This document shows positions 1-7,043 of a DNA stretch of 9,402 nucleotides, in pieces. Each line of letters begins with the position of its first letter. Position 1 is the stretch's first letter. The notes beneath the pieces were generated by a model. The model was not told the DNA's origin, searched no databases, and saw only the letters and a program-made list of their open reading frames with translations. A program made the position numbers and the translations under genes. Origin of the DNA: Bordetella sp. (lineage in GTDB: Bacteria > Pseudomonadota > Gammaproteobacteria > Burkholderiales > Burkholderiaceae_B); NCBI GenBank assembly GCA_027450125.1, contig DAIDKG010000356.1, positions 1-9,402 of the forward strand. Direction: 5' to 3'.

Positions 1-270
1 GGCCACGGCAGCGGCGACATCGCGCTCGCTTTTTCCACGGCCTATACCTTGCCGGACGTGGCCGACCGCGGCATGCCCGCCGTGGCCATGCTGCACGAGT
101 CCAGGCTGGACCCGCTTTTCGATGCGGCGGCCGAAGCGGTGGAGCAGTCCATCATTGCCGCGCTCTGGCGCGCCGAGATGGTGCTCGGGCGCGACAACCA
201 CGTGCGTCTGGCCGTGCGCGAACTGATACCCGAGTGGCGCGACTGGCTGACCCGCGCATCCTGGCGATGA
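1..270 (+). CDS. P1 family (DmpA-type) aminopeptidase, C-terminal fragment
   Basis: The reading frame is open from base 1 and stops at TGA 268-270, so only the last 89 residues are present and the start lies outside the window. The fragment opens with GHGSGDIALAFSTAY, matching the conserved (G)SGDI..AFSTA segment of the DmpA/BapA beta subunit. It continues with an ES.LDPLF.AA.EA.E..I..AL helix typical of the C-terminal end of that family. Known of the family: these are N-terminal-nucleophile hydrolases made as a precursor and self-cleaved into alpha and beta chains; they release N-terminal residues, in some members D- or beta-amino acids, from short peptides and amides. The nucleophilic serine is upstream and cannot be checked. 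The next gene in the same direction is a D-aminopeptidase, which fits a shared role in breaking down peptides with unusual residues. Family is fairly sure; substrate is unknown. Confidence 0.85.
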   Translation, partial: GHGSGDIALAFSTAYTLPDVADRGMPAVAMLHESRLDPLFDAAAEAVEQSIIAALWRAEMVLGRDNHVRLAVRELIPEWRDWLTRASWR

Positions 271-298
271 TTGCCGCCGAGTCCTCCAAGGTAAAAAC

Positions 299-367
299 GC
301 CCCCTTGTGGGGGATGAGCCCGGACACGGAGCAGTCCCTTGCGGACTGTTCCGTGCAGCGTGGGGGC
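299..367. repeat. Intergenic palindromic (REP-like) element
   Basis: Seen directly: GCCCCC at 299-304 is matched by GGGGGC at 362-367, bounding the element. Inside are two hairpins: CCCCC-TTGT-GGGGG (300-313), and a 13-bp stem with one G-U pair whose arms are 325-337 and 343-355 around a 5-base loop. The two stem systems share the 300-304 arm, so a short hairpin or a long enclosing stem could form as alternatives. There is no run of T after either stem, which argues against an ordinary intrinsic terminator. It lies 28 bases after the DmpA-type stop and ends 21 bases before the dppA start. By form it resembles the short C-rich/G-rich intergenic repeats scattered through Bordetella-like genomes; that family assignment is inference. 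It could damp read-through or protect the upstream mRNA. Confidence 0.6.
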
Positions 368-388
368 ATTCATTCTCGGACTTCCATC

Positions 389-1225
389 ATGAAAATACTC
401 ATTTCCACCGATATCGAGGGCGTGGCCGGCGTGTTCCATGCCGAACAGACGCGCGCCGGCAACGGCGAATACGAGTGCGCCCGGGCCTGGATGACGGCCG
501 AGGCGAACGCCGCCGTGCAGGGGGCGTTCGCGGGCGGCGCCACCGAGGTTCTGGTCAACGATTCGCACGGCGGCTTTCGCAACCTGCTGCCCGACCAGCT
601 CGACGAGCGCGCCCGCCTGGTGCTGGGCAAGCCGCGCTACCTGGGCATGATGAGCGGCCTGGAGGAGGGCTGCGGCGCCGTGCTGATGGTGGGCTATCAC
701 AGCCGCGCGCAGGGCCGCGGCGTGCTGGCCCACACCATCAACAGCTTCGCCTTCGCGCGCGTGCAGCTAAACGGCATGGAACTGGGCGAGGCGGGCCTGT
801 ACGGCGCCCTGGCGGGCGAACTGGGCGTGCCGGTGCTTATGGCCAGTGGCGACGACGTGTTCATCGCCGAAACGCGCCCCCTTTTTCCGCATGCGCAATG
901 GGTGCAGACCAAGGTGGCGCATGGGCAGGGCAGCGGCGTGACGCTATCGCCGGCGGCCGCGAGGAAGGCCATTGCACAGGGCGCCGAGCGGGCCGTGCGC
1001 GCGGCACTGTCGCGCAAGGAAGCGGACAAAGCCGAGCCGTTCCGCATCGCCGGTCCGATAGAATGCCAGCTGCAGACCCAGAGCACGGCGCTGGCCGACC
1101 TCTTCTGCACCTGGCCCACGCTCGAACGCGTAGACGGCGTGACGCTGCGCTTTACGGTCGCTACCGTGCAAGCCGCCGTCCGTACGCTCAACAGCCTGTC
1201 GGCCATGTCGTCCATGCTGCGTTAG
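389..1225 (+). CDS. dppA: DppA-type zinc D-aminopeptidase (M55 family)
   Basis: A 278-residue protein, close to the 274 of Bacillus subtilis DppA. This enzyme class forms a ring-like decamer that removes N-terminal D-amino acids from short peptides using two zinc ions. The metal ligands of the family are in place: Asp8 and Glu10 in ISTDIEG, His60 in NDSHGG, His104 in VGYHS, and Glu134 in ELGEAG (one residue later than the Bacillus position). His115 (VLAH), proposed as catalytic in the Bacillus enzyme, is also kept. The start is ATG 389 because MKILISTDIEG is the family's N terminus; an in-frame extension to TTG 305 would run through the palindromic repeat. No good Shine-Dalgarno sequence precedes 389, so translation may be weak or coupled. 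The symbol follows Bacillus usage and is not the dipeptide-binding DppA of enterics. It lies between two other peptidase genes, 30 bases before the M24 gene. Confidence 0.93.
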   Translation: MKILISTDIEGVAGVFHAEQTRAGNGEYECARAWMTAEANAAVQGAFAGGATEVLVNDSHGGFRNLLPDQLDERARLVLGKPRYLGMMSGLEEGCGAVLMVGYHSRAQGRGVLAHTINSFAFARVQLNGMELGEAGLYGALAGELGVPVLMASGDDVFIAETRPLFPHAQWVQTKVAHGQGSGVTLSPAAARKAIAQGAERAVRAALSRKEADKAEPFRIAGPIECQLQTQSTALADLFCTWPTLERVDGVTLRFTVATVQAAVRTLNSLSAMSSMLR

Positions 1226-1255
1226 CGTCAACCGCCTAGTACAAACAGGAATTCC

Positions 1256-3049
1256 ATGTCCACCGTTCCCGACCGCATCGCTTCCCTGCGGCAGGCCATG
1301 CGCCGCCTCAAGCTCGATGCCTGCATCGTGCCGTCCTCGGATCCGCATCTTTCCGAATATCTGCCGCAGTACTGGCAAGGCCGGCGCTGGCTGTCGGGTT
1401 TCACCGGCTCGGTGGCCACGCTGGTGGTCACGGCCGATTTCGCCGGCCTGTGGGTCGACAGCCGCTATTGGGTGCAGGCCGAGAAGCAGCTGGCGGGCAG
1501 CGGCATCGCGCTGATGAAGCTGGCCGTGCAGGGTTCGCTCGGCCACGTCGAATGGCTGGCGGCCAATCTGCGCGCGGGCGCGCGCGTGGGCGTGGACGGC
1601 CGCGTGCTGGGCCTGTCGGCCTTTCGCGCGCTGACGCAGGCGCTGGCGCCGGCGGGCGTGGTGCTGGACATCATTGCCGACCCGCTGGGCGAAATCTGGC
1701 ACGACCGCCCGCCGCTTCCGGCCGAACCGGTCTTCGAACACCTTCCGCCCTACGCCACGCAGTCGCGCGCCGAGCGTCTGGCGCGCGTGCGCGCAGCCAT
1801 GGCAGAACACAAGGCCGACGTGCACCTGCTGTGCACGCTGGACGACATCGCCTGGGTGTTCAATCTGCGCGGCTCCGATGTCGAATACAACCCGGTATTC
1901 CTGGCCCATGCCCTCATCGGCCAGGACCATGCCACGCTCTTCGTGGGCGAGGGCAAGGTGTCCAGCGCGCTGCGCGCGCGGCTGGCCGAAGACGGCGTCG
2001 AGGTCGCGCCCTACGAGCAGGCCGCCGAAGCCTTGGGTTCGATCGAAACCGATCAGACCCTGCTGATCGACCCGGCTCGCGTGACCTGCGGCGTGTTTCA
2101 TTTGATGGATCCCGCCGTTGCCCGCGTCGAAGCCATCAATCCCTCGACCTTCTTCAAGTCGCGCAAGAGCGACGCCGAGCTGGCCCACGTGCGCGAAGCC
2201 ATGGCGCACGACGGCGCGGCGCTGTGCGAATTCTTCGCGTGGTTCGAGGCTGCGATGGCGGCAGGCGAGGCGGTGACCGAGCTGGACATCGACACCCATC
2301 TCACGGCTGCGCGCGCTCGGCGGCCCAACTATGTCAGCCTGAGCTTCTCCACCATCGCGGCCTTCAACGCCAACGGCGCCATGCCCCATTACCGCGCCCT
2401 GCCCGAGTCGCACGCGGTCATCGAGGGCGACGGCCTGCTGCTCATCGATTCGGGCGGCCAGTACCTGGGCGGCACGACCGACATCACTCGCGTCGTGCCG
2501 GTGGGCACGCCCAGCGCAGACCAGAAGGTGGACTACACCCTGGTGCTCAAGGGCATGATCGCGCTGTCGCGCGCAGCCTTTCCGCGCGGCACGCCCGGCC
2601 CGGTGCTCGACGCCATCGCGCGCGCGCCGATCTGGGCGGGCGGCGCCGAATACGGCCACGGCACTGGGCACGGCGTGGGCTACTTTCTCAACGTGCACGA
2701 AGGGCCGCAAGTCATCGCCTACCGCGCGATGCCGCTGGCGCACACGGCCATGGAACCGGGCATGATCACGTCCAACGAGCCCGGCATCTACCGGCCCGGC
2801 CGCTGGGGCGTGCGTATCGAAAACCTCACGGCCTGCCGGCCCTGGCTGTCCGGTGAGCTGGGTGAGTTCCTGTGTTTCGAGACGCTCACGCTCTGTCCCA
2901 TCGACATGCGCTGCATCGACCGCGATCTGATGCGTTCCGACGAGATCGACTGGCTCGACGATTATCACGCTACCGTGCGGCAGCGTTTGTTGCCGCTGGT
3001 GTCGGGGGCGGCTCGGGATTGGCTCATTGCTCGTACCGAGCCGTTGTGA
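1256..3049 (+). CDS. Aminopeptidase P (Xaa-Pro aminopeptidase, M24B), long three-domain form
   Basis: A 597-residue protein that should cleave the N-terminal residue from peptides with proline in second position; a cytoplasmic enzyme with two manganese or zinc ions. The order is creatinase-like N domain (about 1-155), second creatinase-like domain (about 160-305), pita-bread M24 catalytic domain (about 310-530), and the short C-terminal M24 extension (about 535-597). The five metal ligands are visible: Asp398 (LLIDSG), Asp409 (GTTDITR), His472 (GHGTGHGVG), Glu508 (TSNEPGIY) and Glu522 (VRIENL). Supporting histidines are His378 (MPHYR) and His481 (VHEGP). Ligand spacing and length match eukaryote-type cytosolic aminopeptidase P (XPNPEP1-like), not the roughly 440-residue E. 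coli PepP. The start is ATG 1256, with AGGA at 1247-1250 as ribosome binding site. It is probably co-transcribed with dppA and is the last gene before the convergent LysR gene. Confidence 0.96.
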   Translation: MSTVPDRIASLRQAMRRLKLDACIVPSSDPHLSEYLPQYWQGRRWLSGFTGSVATLVVTADFAGLWVDSRYWVQAEKQLAGSGIALMKLAVQGSLGHVEWLAANLRAGARVGVDGRVLGLSAFRALTQALAPAGVVLDIIADPLGEIWHDRPPLPAEPVFEHLPPYATQSRAERLARVRAAMAEHKADVHLLCTLDDIAWVFNLRGSDVEYNPVFLAHALIGQDHATLFVGEGKVSSALRARLAEDGVEVAPYEQAAEALGSIETDQTLLIDPARVTCGVFHLMDPAVARVEAINPSTFFKSRKSDAELAHVREAMAHDGAALCEFFAWFEAAMAAGEAVTELDIDTHLTAARARRPNYVSLSFSTIAAFNANGAMPHYRALPESHAVIEGDGLLLIDSGGQYLGGTTDITRVVPVGTPSADQKVDYTLVLKGMIALSRAAFPRGTPGPVLDAIARAPIWAGGAEYGHGTGHGVGYFLNVHEGPQVIAYRAMPLAHTAMEPGMITSNEPGIYRPGRWGVRIENLTACRPWLSGELGEFLCFETLTLCPIDMRCIDRDLMRSDEIDWLDDYHATVRQRLLPLVSGAARDWLIARTEPL

Positions 3050-3081
3050 GTTCTTCTGCGTCGGGTTCTTAAGTTGCCTCG

Positions 3082-3331
3082 GTTGAGTTCTTGAGCCGCC
3101 GAGGCTGCCCTGCGGAATTCCGATGCTCGCCCGGTGGGCTGCGCTTCGGATTCCTCCGGGGTCCTCGGCTCAGATCTCTGCATGCGACGGGTTTTAACGA
3201 TCTCGCATGGGTTGAGGCTTTGAGCCGGCGATAGGGCGGAGGGAGTCTGAAGCGGGGGCCGGCCAACCGGAGCCCCCCGGGCGAGCATCGGAACTCCCGC
3301 AGTCCTGTCGCCGGCGGTTCAAGAATTCAAC
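3082..3331. repeat. Large imperfect palindrome: two inverted hairpin units (BIME-like)
   Basis: This fills the 313-base gap between two convergent genes. Outer arms 3082-3101 and 3312-3331 are complementary at 18 of 20 positions, and both exceptions allow G-U pairing in the + strand RNA. Inner arms 3118-3140 and 3271-3293 match at 22 of 23, sharing the core TTCCGATGCTCGCCCGG. Shorter matches continue inward (CGGCTCA near 3166 with TGAGCCG near 3221; CATGCGA 3181-3187 with TCGCATG 3203-3209). Each half also folds on itself: in the left half GGAATTCCGA (3114-3123) pairs with TCGGATTCC (3145-3153) around GCCC-GGT-GGGC; in the right half the GTTGAG..CCGGCGA stretch at 3211-3231 pairs with 3308-3331. 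This architecture of two inverted REP-like hairpins is typical of bacterial interspersed mosaic elements. No convincing gene, terminal IS repeat or target-site duplication was found. The flanking stops are 32 and 31 bases away. Confidence 0.75.
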
Positions 3332-3360
3332 AGCCCCCCGCTCAAAGAACTCGAACCGCC
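3313..3360 (-). terminator. Possible hairpin terminator for the LysR gene
   Basis: GGCGGTTC at 3313-3320 pairs with GAACCGCC at 3353-3360, only two bases past the LysR stop codon as read on the minus strand. The loop is long (32 bases) and no T-run follows in the minus-strand direction, so a Rho-independent function is doubtful. A comparable stem on the other side, GCCTCGG 3076-3082 with CCGAGGC 3099-3105, would serve the M24 gene. Both overlap the large palindrome and may simply be parts of it. Confidence 0.25.
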
Positions 3361-3362
3361 CA

Positions 3363-4313
3363 TCAAATCAGCAATTCCAAAGACCGATACATCCGCCGCC
3401 GCTCCGAATCCTGCGCAGTCGCGCCGGCCCGTATCGAAATCATCAGACAGTCCAGAAAGCACTCCGCCGCCGCCGACAAAGGCACGCCGCGCCGCGCGAC
3501 GACACTCACGGTGGTGCGGTCGACCTCTTCCTTCAAGGTGAGCGCGCGCAGATTCTCGCGCGCCAGCCGCGTCTCCACCAGCGGCCACGGAAAAATGCTC
3601 ACGATGTCGGTGTGCATGAGCAGGCCCATTGCCACCGCCCAGGAGTGCGCCAGATGCACTGTTCTGGGCAGCGGCAGGCCGTGCCGGTGAAACACCGTGT
3701 CGGCGATCATCTCCTTGCTGGCCGGGTCCCAGTTGAGCAGCCACTCGCTGTCCTGGAACTCCCGTAGCGACTGGGCATGTTCCAGGGGATGGCCCTTGCG
3801 CACCACCACGGCCGATTCGGTCGCCATGAGCGGCGTCTGGGCGAATTCCGCATGCAATGAGGCGGGCATCGGCTTGCCCAGCGAAAAGTCCAGCGTGCCG
3901 TCGCGCAGGCGCGGCATTGTGATGTTGAGCAGGCCCTCGTAGAACTCGAGCTGCATCTGCGGCATGCGCGCGCGAAAAAGGCTCACGGCATCGGGCAGGA
4001 AGGACAGCGCCACCCAGGGTGTGACGCCGATCGCCAGCGTGCCGCGGCATTGGCCGCGCCGGCTGTCCAGGTCCTCCTGCGCGCGCGCCATTTGATGCAC
4101 GATGGCGCGGGCATGCTCCAGCAGCGCCTGGCCTGCCTCTGTGAAGGCGACGCCGTTGGCGTTGCGCATGACCAGCGCGATCTGCTGTTCGGCTTCCAGT
4201 TCCCGTACCGCCTTGGTCGCCGCCGCGGGCGAGATGCCCAGCATCCGCGCCGCGGCGCGGATGCTGCCCGTGTCGGCCATGGCGACGAGGGTGCGGAACT
4301 GATGGAATTTCAT
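3363..4313 (-). CDS. LysR-type transcriptional regulator
   Basis: A 316-residue protein, a usual LysR length. Residues 1-60 form the winged helix-turn-helix (MKFHQFRTLVAMADTGSIRA, then AARMLGISPAAATKAVRELE), with the family's TEAG turn at 58-61. A linker helix follows (about 62-90), then the two-part effector-binding domain starting at about 91 (RGTLAIGVTP). The start is ATG at 4313 because MKFHQFRTL aligns with LysR N termini; longer in-frame starts would run through the palindrome upstream. It is divergent from an M20D amidohydrolase-transporter operon, the classic arrangement for a LysR protein that activates its neighbour and represses itself when bound by a pathway ligand. E. coli AbgR, next to M20 hydrolases and a transporter, is a loose analogy. 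The ligand cannot be read from the sequence, but is likely the transported amide or its product. Confidence 0.95.
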   Translation of the reverse strand: MKFHQFRTLVAMADTGSIRAAARMLGISPAAATKAVRELEAEQQIALVMRNANGVAFTEAGQALLEHARAIVHQMARAQEDLDSRRGQCRGTLAIGVTPWVALSFLPDAVSLFRARMPQMQLEFYEGLLNITMPRLRDGTLDFSLGKPMPASLHAEFAQTPLMATESAVVVRKGHPLEHAQSLREFQDSEWLLNWDPASKEMIADTVFHRHGLPLPRTVHLAHSWAVAMGLLMHTDIVSIFPWPLVETRLARENLRALTLKEEVDRTTVSVVARRGVPLSAAAECFLDCLMISIRAGATAQDSERRRMYRSLELLI

Positions 4314-4338
4314 AAGTGAAAACCCAGGTGGCAACTCT

Positions 4339-4356
4339 TGGTTGGCAGGCCAACCA
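4339..4356. promoter_or_regulatory. Candidate LysR operator in the divergent gap
   Basis: TGGTTGGC-AG-GCCAACCA is a perfect 8-2-8 inverted repeat. It sits 25 bases upstream of the LysR start and 83 upstream of the amidohydrolase start, where a LysR recognition site is expected. A second half-site, GCCAAC, recurs at 4406-4411, just downstream of a weak -10-like TATCCT (4389-4394) for the amidohydrolase. No good -35 box accompanies that -10, which fits an activator-dependent promoter. The symmetry is seen directly; the regulator assignment is inference from position. Confidence 0.6.
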
Positions 4357-4439
4357 TTGTAGGGCTGCCCGCGCAAAACCGTCGTCACTATCCTAGCGGG
4401 CTATTGCCAACGCACAGGCCCCGCTGCCAGGAGACGACG

Positions 4440-5615
4440 ATGAACGCCCCGCTCATTCCTTCCGAGATTGCCGCGATCGAACAAGAGATGATCGCGCTGC
4501 GCCATTCGATCCACGCCCATCCCGAACTGGCCTACGAGGAATTCGTCACCAGCGACCTGGTCGCGCAGCGGCTCCAGGAGTGGGGCTACGAGGTGCACCG
4601 CGGCCTGGGCGGCACCGGCGTCATCGGCACCCTGAAGGCGGGCAGCGGCGGCCGCCGCCTGGGCCTGCGCGCCGACATGGATGCGCTGCCTATTCACGAG
4701 ACTACCGGGCTCGACTACGCCAGCCGCGTGCCGGGCAAGATGCACGCCTGTGGCCACGACGGCCACACCGCCATGCTGCTGACCGCGGCCCGGCACCTGG
4801 CGCAGACGCGCAATTTCGAAGGCACCCTGCACCTGATTTTCCAGCCCGCCGAAGAGGGCCTGGCCGGCGCCAGGCGCATGATCGAGGAAGGACTGTTCGA
4901 TCTCTTCCCGTGCGACGCGGTGTTCGCCATGCACAATATGCCGGGCCATCCGACCGGCAAATTCGGTTTCCGTCCCGGGGCCTTCATGGCGTCGTCGGAC
5001 ACGGTCATCATCGACATCGACGGCCGTGGCGGCCATGGCGCGGTGCCGCAAAAGACGGTGGACCCCGTCGTGGTGTGCGCGAACGTGGTGCTGGCCTTGC
5101 AGACCATCGTGTCGCGCAATGTGGCGCCTCTGGACATGGCGATCATCACGGTGGGCGCGATCCACGCGGGCGAGGCCCCCAACGTGATTCCGCAGACCGC
5201 GCAGATGCGGCTTTCGGTGCGCGCCCTGCGCCGCGAGGTGCGCGATCTGCTGCAGGAGCGCATCACGGCCCTGGCGCACGCGCAGGCCGCCGTCTATGGC
5301 GCCACGGCCCGCGTCGACTACCAGCGCCGCTATCCGGTGTTGGTCAACGACGCGGCCATGACTGAATTCGCCGAGAGCGTCGCGCGCGACTGGGTGGGCG
5401 AAGACGGCCTCATCCCCAACTTGGATCCGCTCACGGGCAGCGAAGACTTCGCCTTCATGCTCGAACAATGCGCAGGCAGTTATCTCATCATCGGCAACGG
5501 CGACGGCGAAGGCGGCTGCATGGTCCACAACCCGGGATACGACTTCAACGACGGCTGCCTCGCGCTGGGCGCAGCCTACTGGGTCAAGCTCACCGAACGT
5601 TTTCTGCGCGGCTGA
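4440..5615 (+). CDS. M20D family metallo-amidohydrolase (hippurate / N-acyl-amino-acid hydrolase type)
   Basis: A 391-residue cytoplasmic enzyme expected to hydrolyse an amide bond in an N-acyl or N-aroyl amino acid or similar compound, releasing a carboxylic acid and an amino acid. The bimetal site of the M20D subfamily is complete: Cys104 and His106 in MHACGHDGH, the general base Glu138 and ligand Glu139 in FQPAEEG, His165 in AMHNMPG, and His363 in MVHNP. The small lid/dimerisation domain lies at about 185-300 (GRGGHGAVPQ, APNVIPQ). The GSEDFAFM motif at 333-340 is also typical. The start is ATG 4440 with a good CAGGAGA ribosome site just before it; upstream in-frame codons would cross the operator. 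It is divergent from the LysR gene and 39 bases before a transporter gene. Hippurate, indole-acetyl-amino acids and peptidoglycan amides are all handled by relatives, so substrate is open. Confidence 0.95.
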   Translation: MNAPLIPSEIAAIEQEMIALRHSIHAHPELAYEEFVTSDLVAQRLQEWGYEVHRGLGGTGVIGTLKAGSGGRRLGLRADMDALPIHETTGLDYASRVPGKMHACGHDGHTAMLLTAARHLAQTRNFEGTLHLIFQPAEEGLAGARRMIEEGLFDLFPCDAVFAMHNMPGHPTGKFGFRPGAFMASSDTVIIDIDGRGGHGAVPQKTVDPVVVCANVVLALQTIVSRNVAPLDMAIITVGAIHAGEAPNVIPQTAQMRLSVRALRREVRDLLQERITALAHAQAAVYGATARVDYQRRYPVLVNDAAMTEFAESVARDWVGEDGLIPNLDPLTGSEDFAFMLEQCAGSYLIIGNGDGEGGCMVHNPGYDFNDGCLALGAAYWVKLTERFLRG

Positions 5616-5654
5616 CGCGAGAAGACCCGATCATTATCCGGAGACAGCAAGGCA

Positions 5655-6977
5655 ATGAGCGCCATCTCGACGCAGGCGGGCAGCTACGGGCCCCTATCCC
5701 AGGGGCGCGCCCGGCGCGCCAAGGCCATCGCGGCCATCACGCTGGGCAATGGCCTGGAGTTTTTCGATTTCACCGTCTACAGCTTTTTCGCATCCCTGAT
5801 CGGCGCGCAGTATTTTCCGGTGCACGGTTCGCTGAACCAGTTGCTGCTCGCCGTCGGCAGCTTCGGCGTGGGCTTTTTCATGCGCCCGCTGGGCGGGGTG
5901 GTGATCGGCGCGTATGCCGACCGGGCGGGCCGCAAGGCCGCCATGACGCTCACGCTGTCCTTGATGGCCATCGGCTCGGCCATCATCGCGTTCGCGCCCA
6001 CGTACGCGACGATCGGCATCGCCGCGCCCGCGCTGATCGTGTTTTCGCGCCTGATCCAGGGCTTCGCCGTGGGCGGCGAAGTCGGCGCCTCGACTGCCAT
6101 GCTGCTGGAATACGCCGACGGCCGCACGCGCGGCTTTTACGGCAGCTGGCAGTACGTCAGCCAGGCGCTCAACGCCGTCTGCGGCGCCTTGCTCGGCCTG
6201 GCGCTGTCCGCGCTGCTATCTAAGCACGCGCTGGAAAGCTGGGGCTGGCGGGTGCCCTTCGTGCTGGGCATGCTGGTCGCGCCGGTCGGCATCTACATCC
6301 GCCGGCATCTCGATGAAACGCTGCACGATGCGTCGTTGACGACCGGGCAGGCGCAAGCGTCCGGGGGGCACCCTTTGCGCGAACTGCTGACGCGCCACCC
6401 CCTGGGCCTGCTGGCCGGCGTGGTCACGACCATCGGCGGCACGGCGGCCAACTACATCGTGCTGTTCTACGTCGCCACGTACGCCATCAAGATCCTGGGC
6501 CTGCCCATGTCGGTGGGCATGAGCGCGGCGCTCGTGGCTGCGCTGGTTACGGCGGTGTGCTCGCCCTTCGCCGGTTCGCTGTCCGATCGCGTGGGCCGCA
6601 AATGGGTGATGGGCGTGTCCCGGGTGCTGCTGATTCTGGTGATCTATCCGGCCTTCATCGCGATCCATGCCTGGCCCACCGTGCCGACCGTGCTGTCGGT
6701 CGTGGCAGGGCTGGCCGTGCTCGTGGCGTTCACGGCCGTGCCCAACATCGTGCTGCTACCCGAGCTGTTCCCGCGGCATCTGCGCGTCACCGGCATGTCC
6801 GTCGTCTACAGCGTGGGCGTGGCGATCTTCGGCGGCTTCGCGCAATTCTTCGCGACGCTGCTGATCAAGCTGCTGGACGACCAGACGGCGCCCGCCTGGT
6901 ATCTGATCGGCTGCGGCGTGGTCTCTTTGCTGATCTTCCCCTGGATCCACGAGCCCGCGGGTCAGTCGCTGGATTGA
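5655..6977 (+). CDS. MFS transporter, metabolite:H+ symporter (MHS) family
   Basis: A 440-residue inner-membrane protein with about twelve hydrophobic segments. MHS signatures are clear: GNGLEFFDFTVYSFFA at the first helix (31-46), the loop motif GAYADRAGRK (85-94) and its second-half copy GSLSDRVGRK (307-316), RLIQGFAVGGEVG (132-144), WGWRVPF (196-202), and LFPRHLRVTG (371-380). Related members (ProP, ShiA, KgtP, citrate carriers) import small organic acids or zwitterions with protons. Here the likely cargo is the substrate of the amidohydrolase just upstream, because the two genes are 39 bases apart with no terminator between them. The start is ATG 5655, with GGAGA near 5640 and AAGG at 5649 as possible ribosome sites. 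Internal starts would lose the first helix. The gene ends in a strong terminator. Family is sure; cargo is inference. Confidence 0.95.
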   Translation: MSAISTQAGSYGPLSQGRARRAKAIAAITLGNGLEFFDFTVYSFFASLIGAQYFPVHGSLNQLLLAVGSFGVGFFMRPLGGVVIGAYADRAGRKAAMTLTLSLMAIGSAIIAFAPTYATIGIAAPALIVFSRLIQGFAVGGEVGASTAMLLEYADGRTRGFYGSWQYVSQALNAVCGALLGLALSALLSKHALESWGWRVPFVLGMLVAPVGIYIRRHLDETLHDASLTTGQAQASGGHPLRELLTRHPLGLLAGVVTTIGGTAANYIVLFYVATYAIKILGLPMSVGMSAALVAALVTAVCSPFAGSLSDRVGRKWVMGVSRVLLILVIYPAFIAIHAWPTVPTVLSVVAGLAVLVAFTAVPNIVLLPELFPRHLRVTGMSVVYSVGVAIFGGFAQFFATLLIKLLDDQTAPAWYLIGCGVVSLLIFPWIHEPAGQSLD

Positions 6978-6988
6978 TGTGCGAAAGC

Positions 6989-7028
6989 AAAATCAGGGCG
7001 GAGCGCCGCAGCGTTCCGCCCTGATTTT
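6989..7028. terminator. Bidirectional Rho-independent terminator
   Basis: An 18-bp stem with one G-U pair, left arm 6989-7006 and right arm 7011-7028, around the four-base loop CGCA. The core is AAAATCAGGGCGG and its complement, and the stem is bounded by A-run on the left and T-run on the right. It can therefore terminate both the transporter operon (stop at 6977) and the convergent acdS gene (stop at 7044). Confidence 0.93.
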
Positions 7029-7043
7029 TAGTGTGTCTGCCGC

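Noticed and set aside
305..388. Upstream in-frame extension of dppA from TTG 305
   Set aside because: It would translate the palindromic repeat, and the family's N terminus begins exactly at ATG 389 (MKILISTDIEG).
944..2968. Very long open frame (674 codons) on the minus strand opposite the M24 gene
   Set aside because: Its product is low-complexity, rich in R, A, G, H and Q, with no recognisable domain. It mirrors codon bias of the aminopeptidase P gene, whose metal ligands are all intact. It is a shadow frame of G+C-rich coding DNA.
2965..3288. Small minus-strand open frames (65 and 107 codons) inside the M24-lysR gap
   Set aside because: They cross the imperfect palindrome, have no motif or clear ribosome site, and one overlaps the end of the M24 gene. 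Arginine/proline-rich content is what the repeat's base composition gives.
4401..5528. Long minus-strand open frame (375 codons) opposite the amidohydrolase
   Set aside because: Same pattern of Arg/Ala/His-rich translation without motifs, while the plus-strand frame has a complete M20D metal site.
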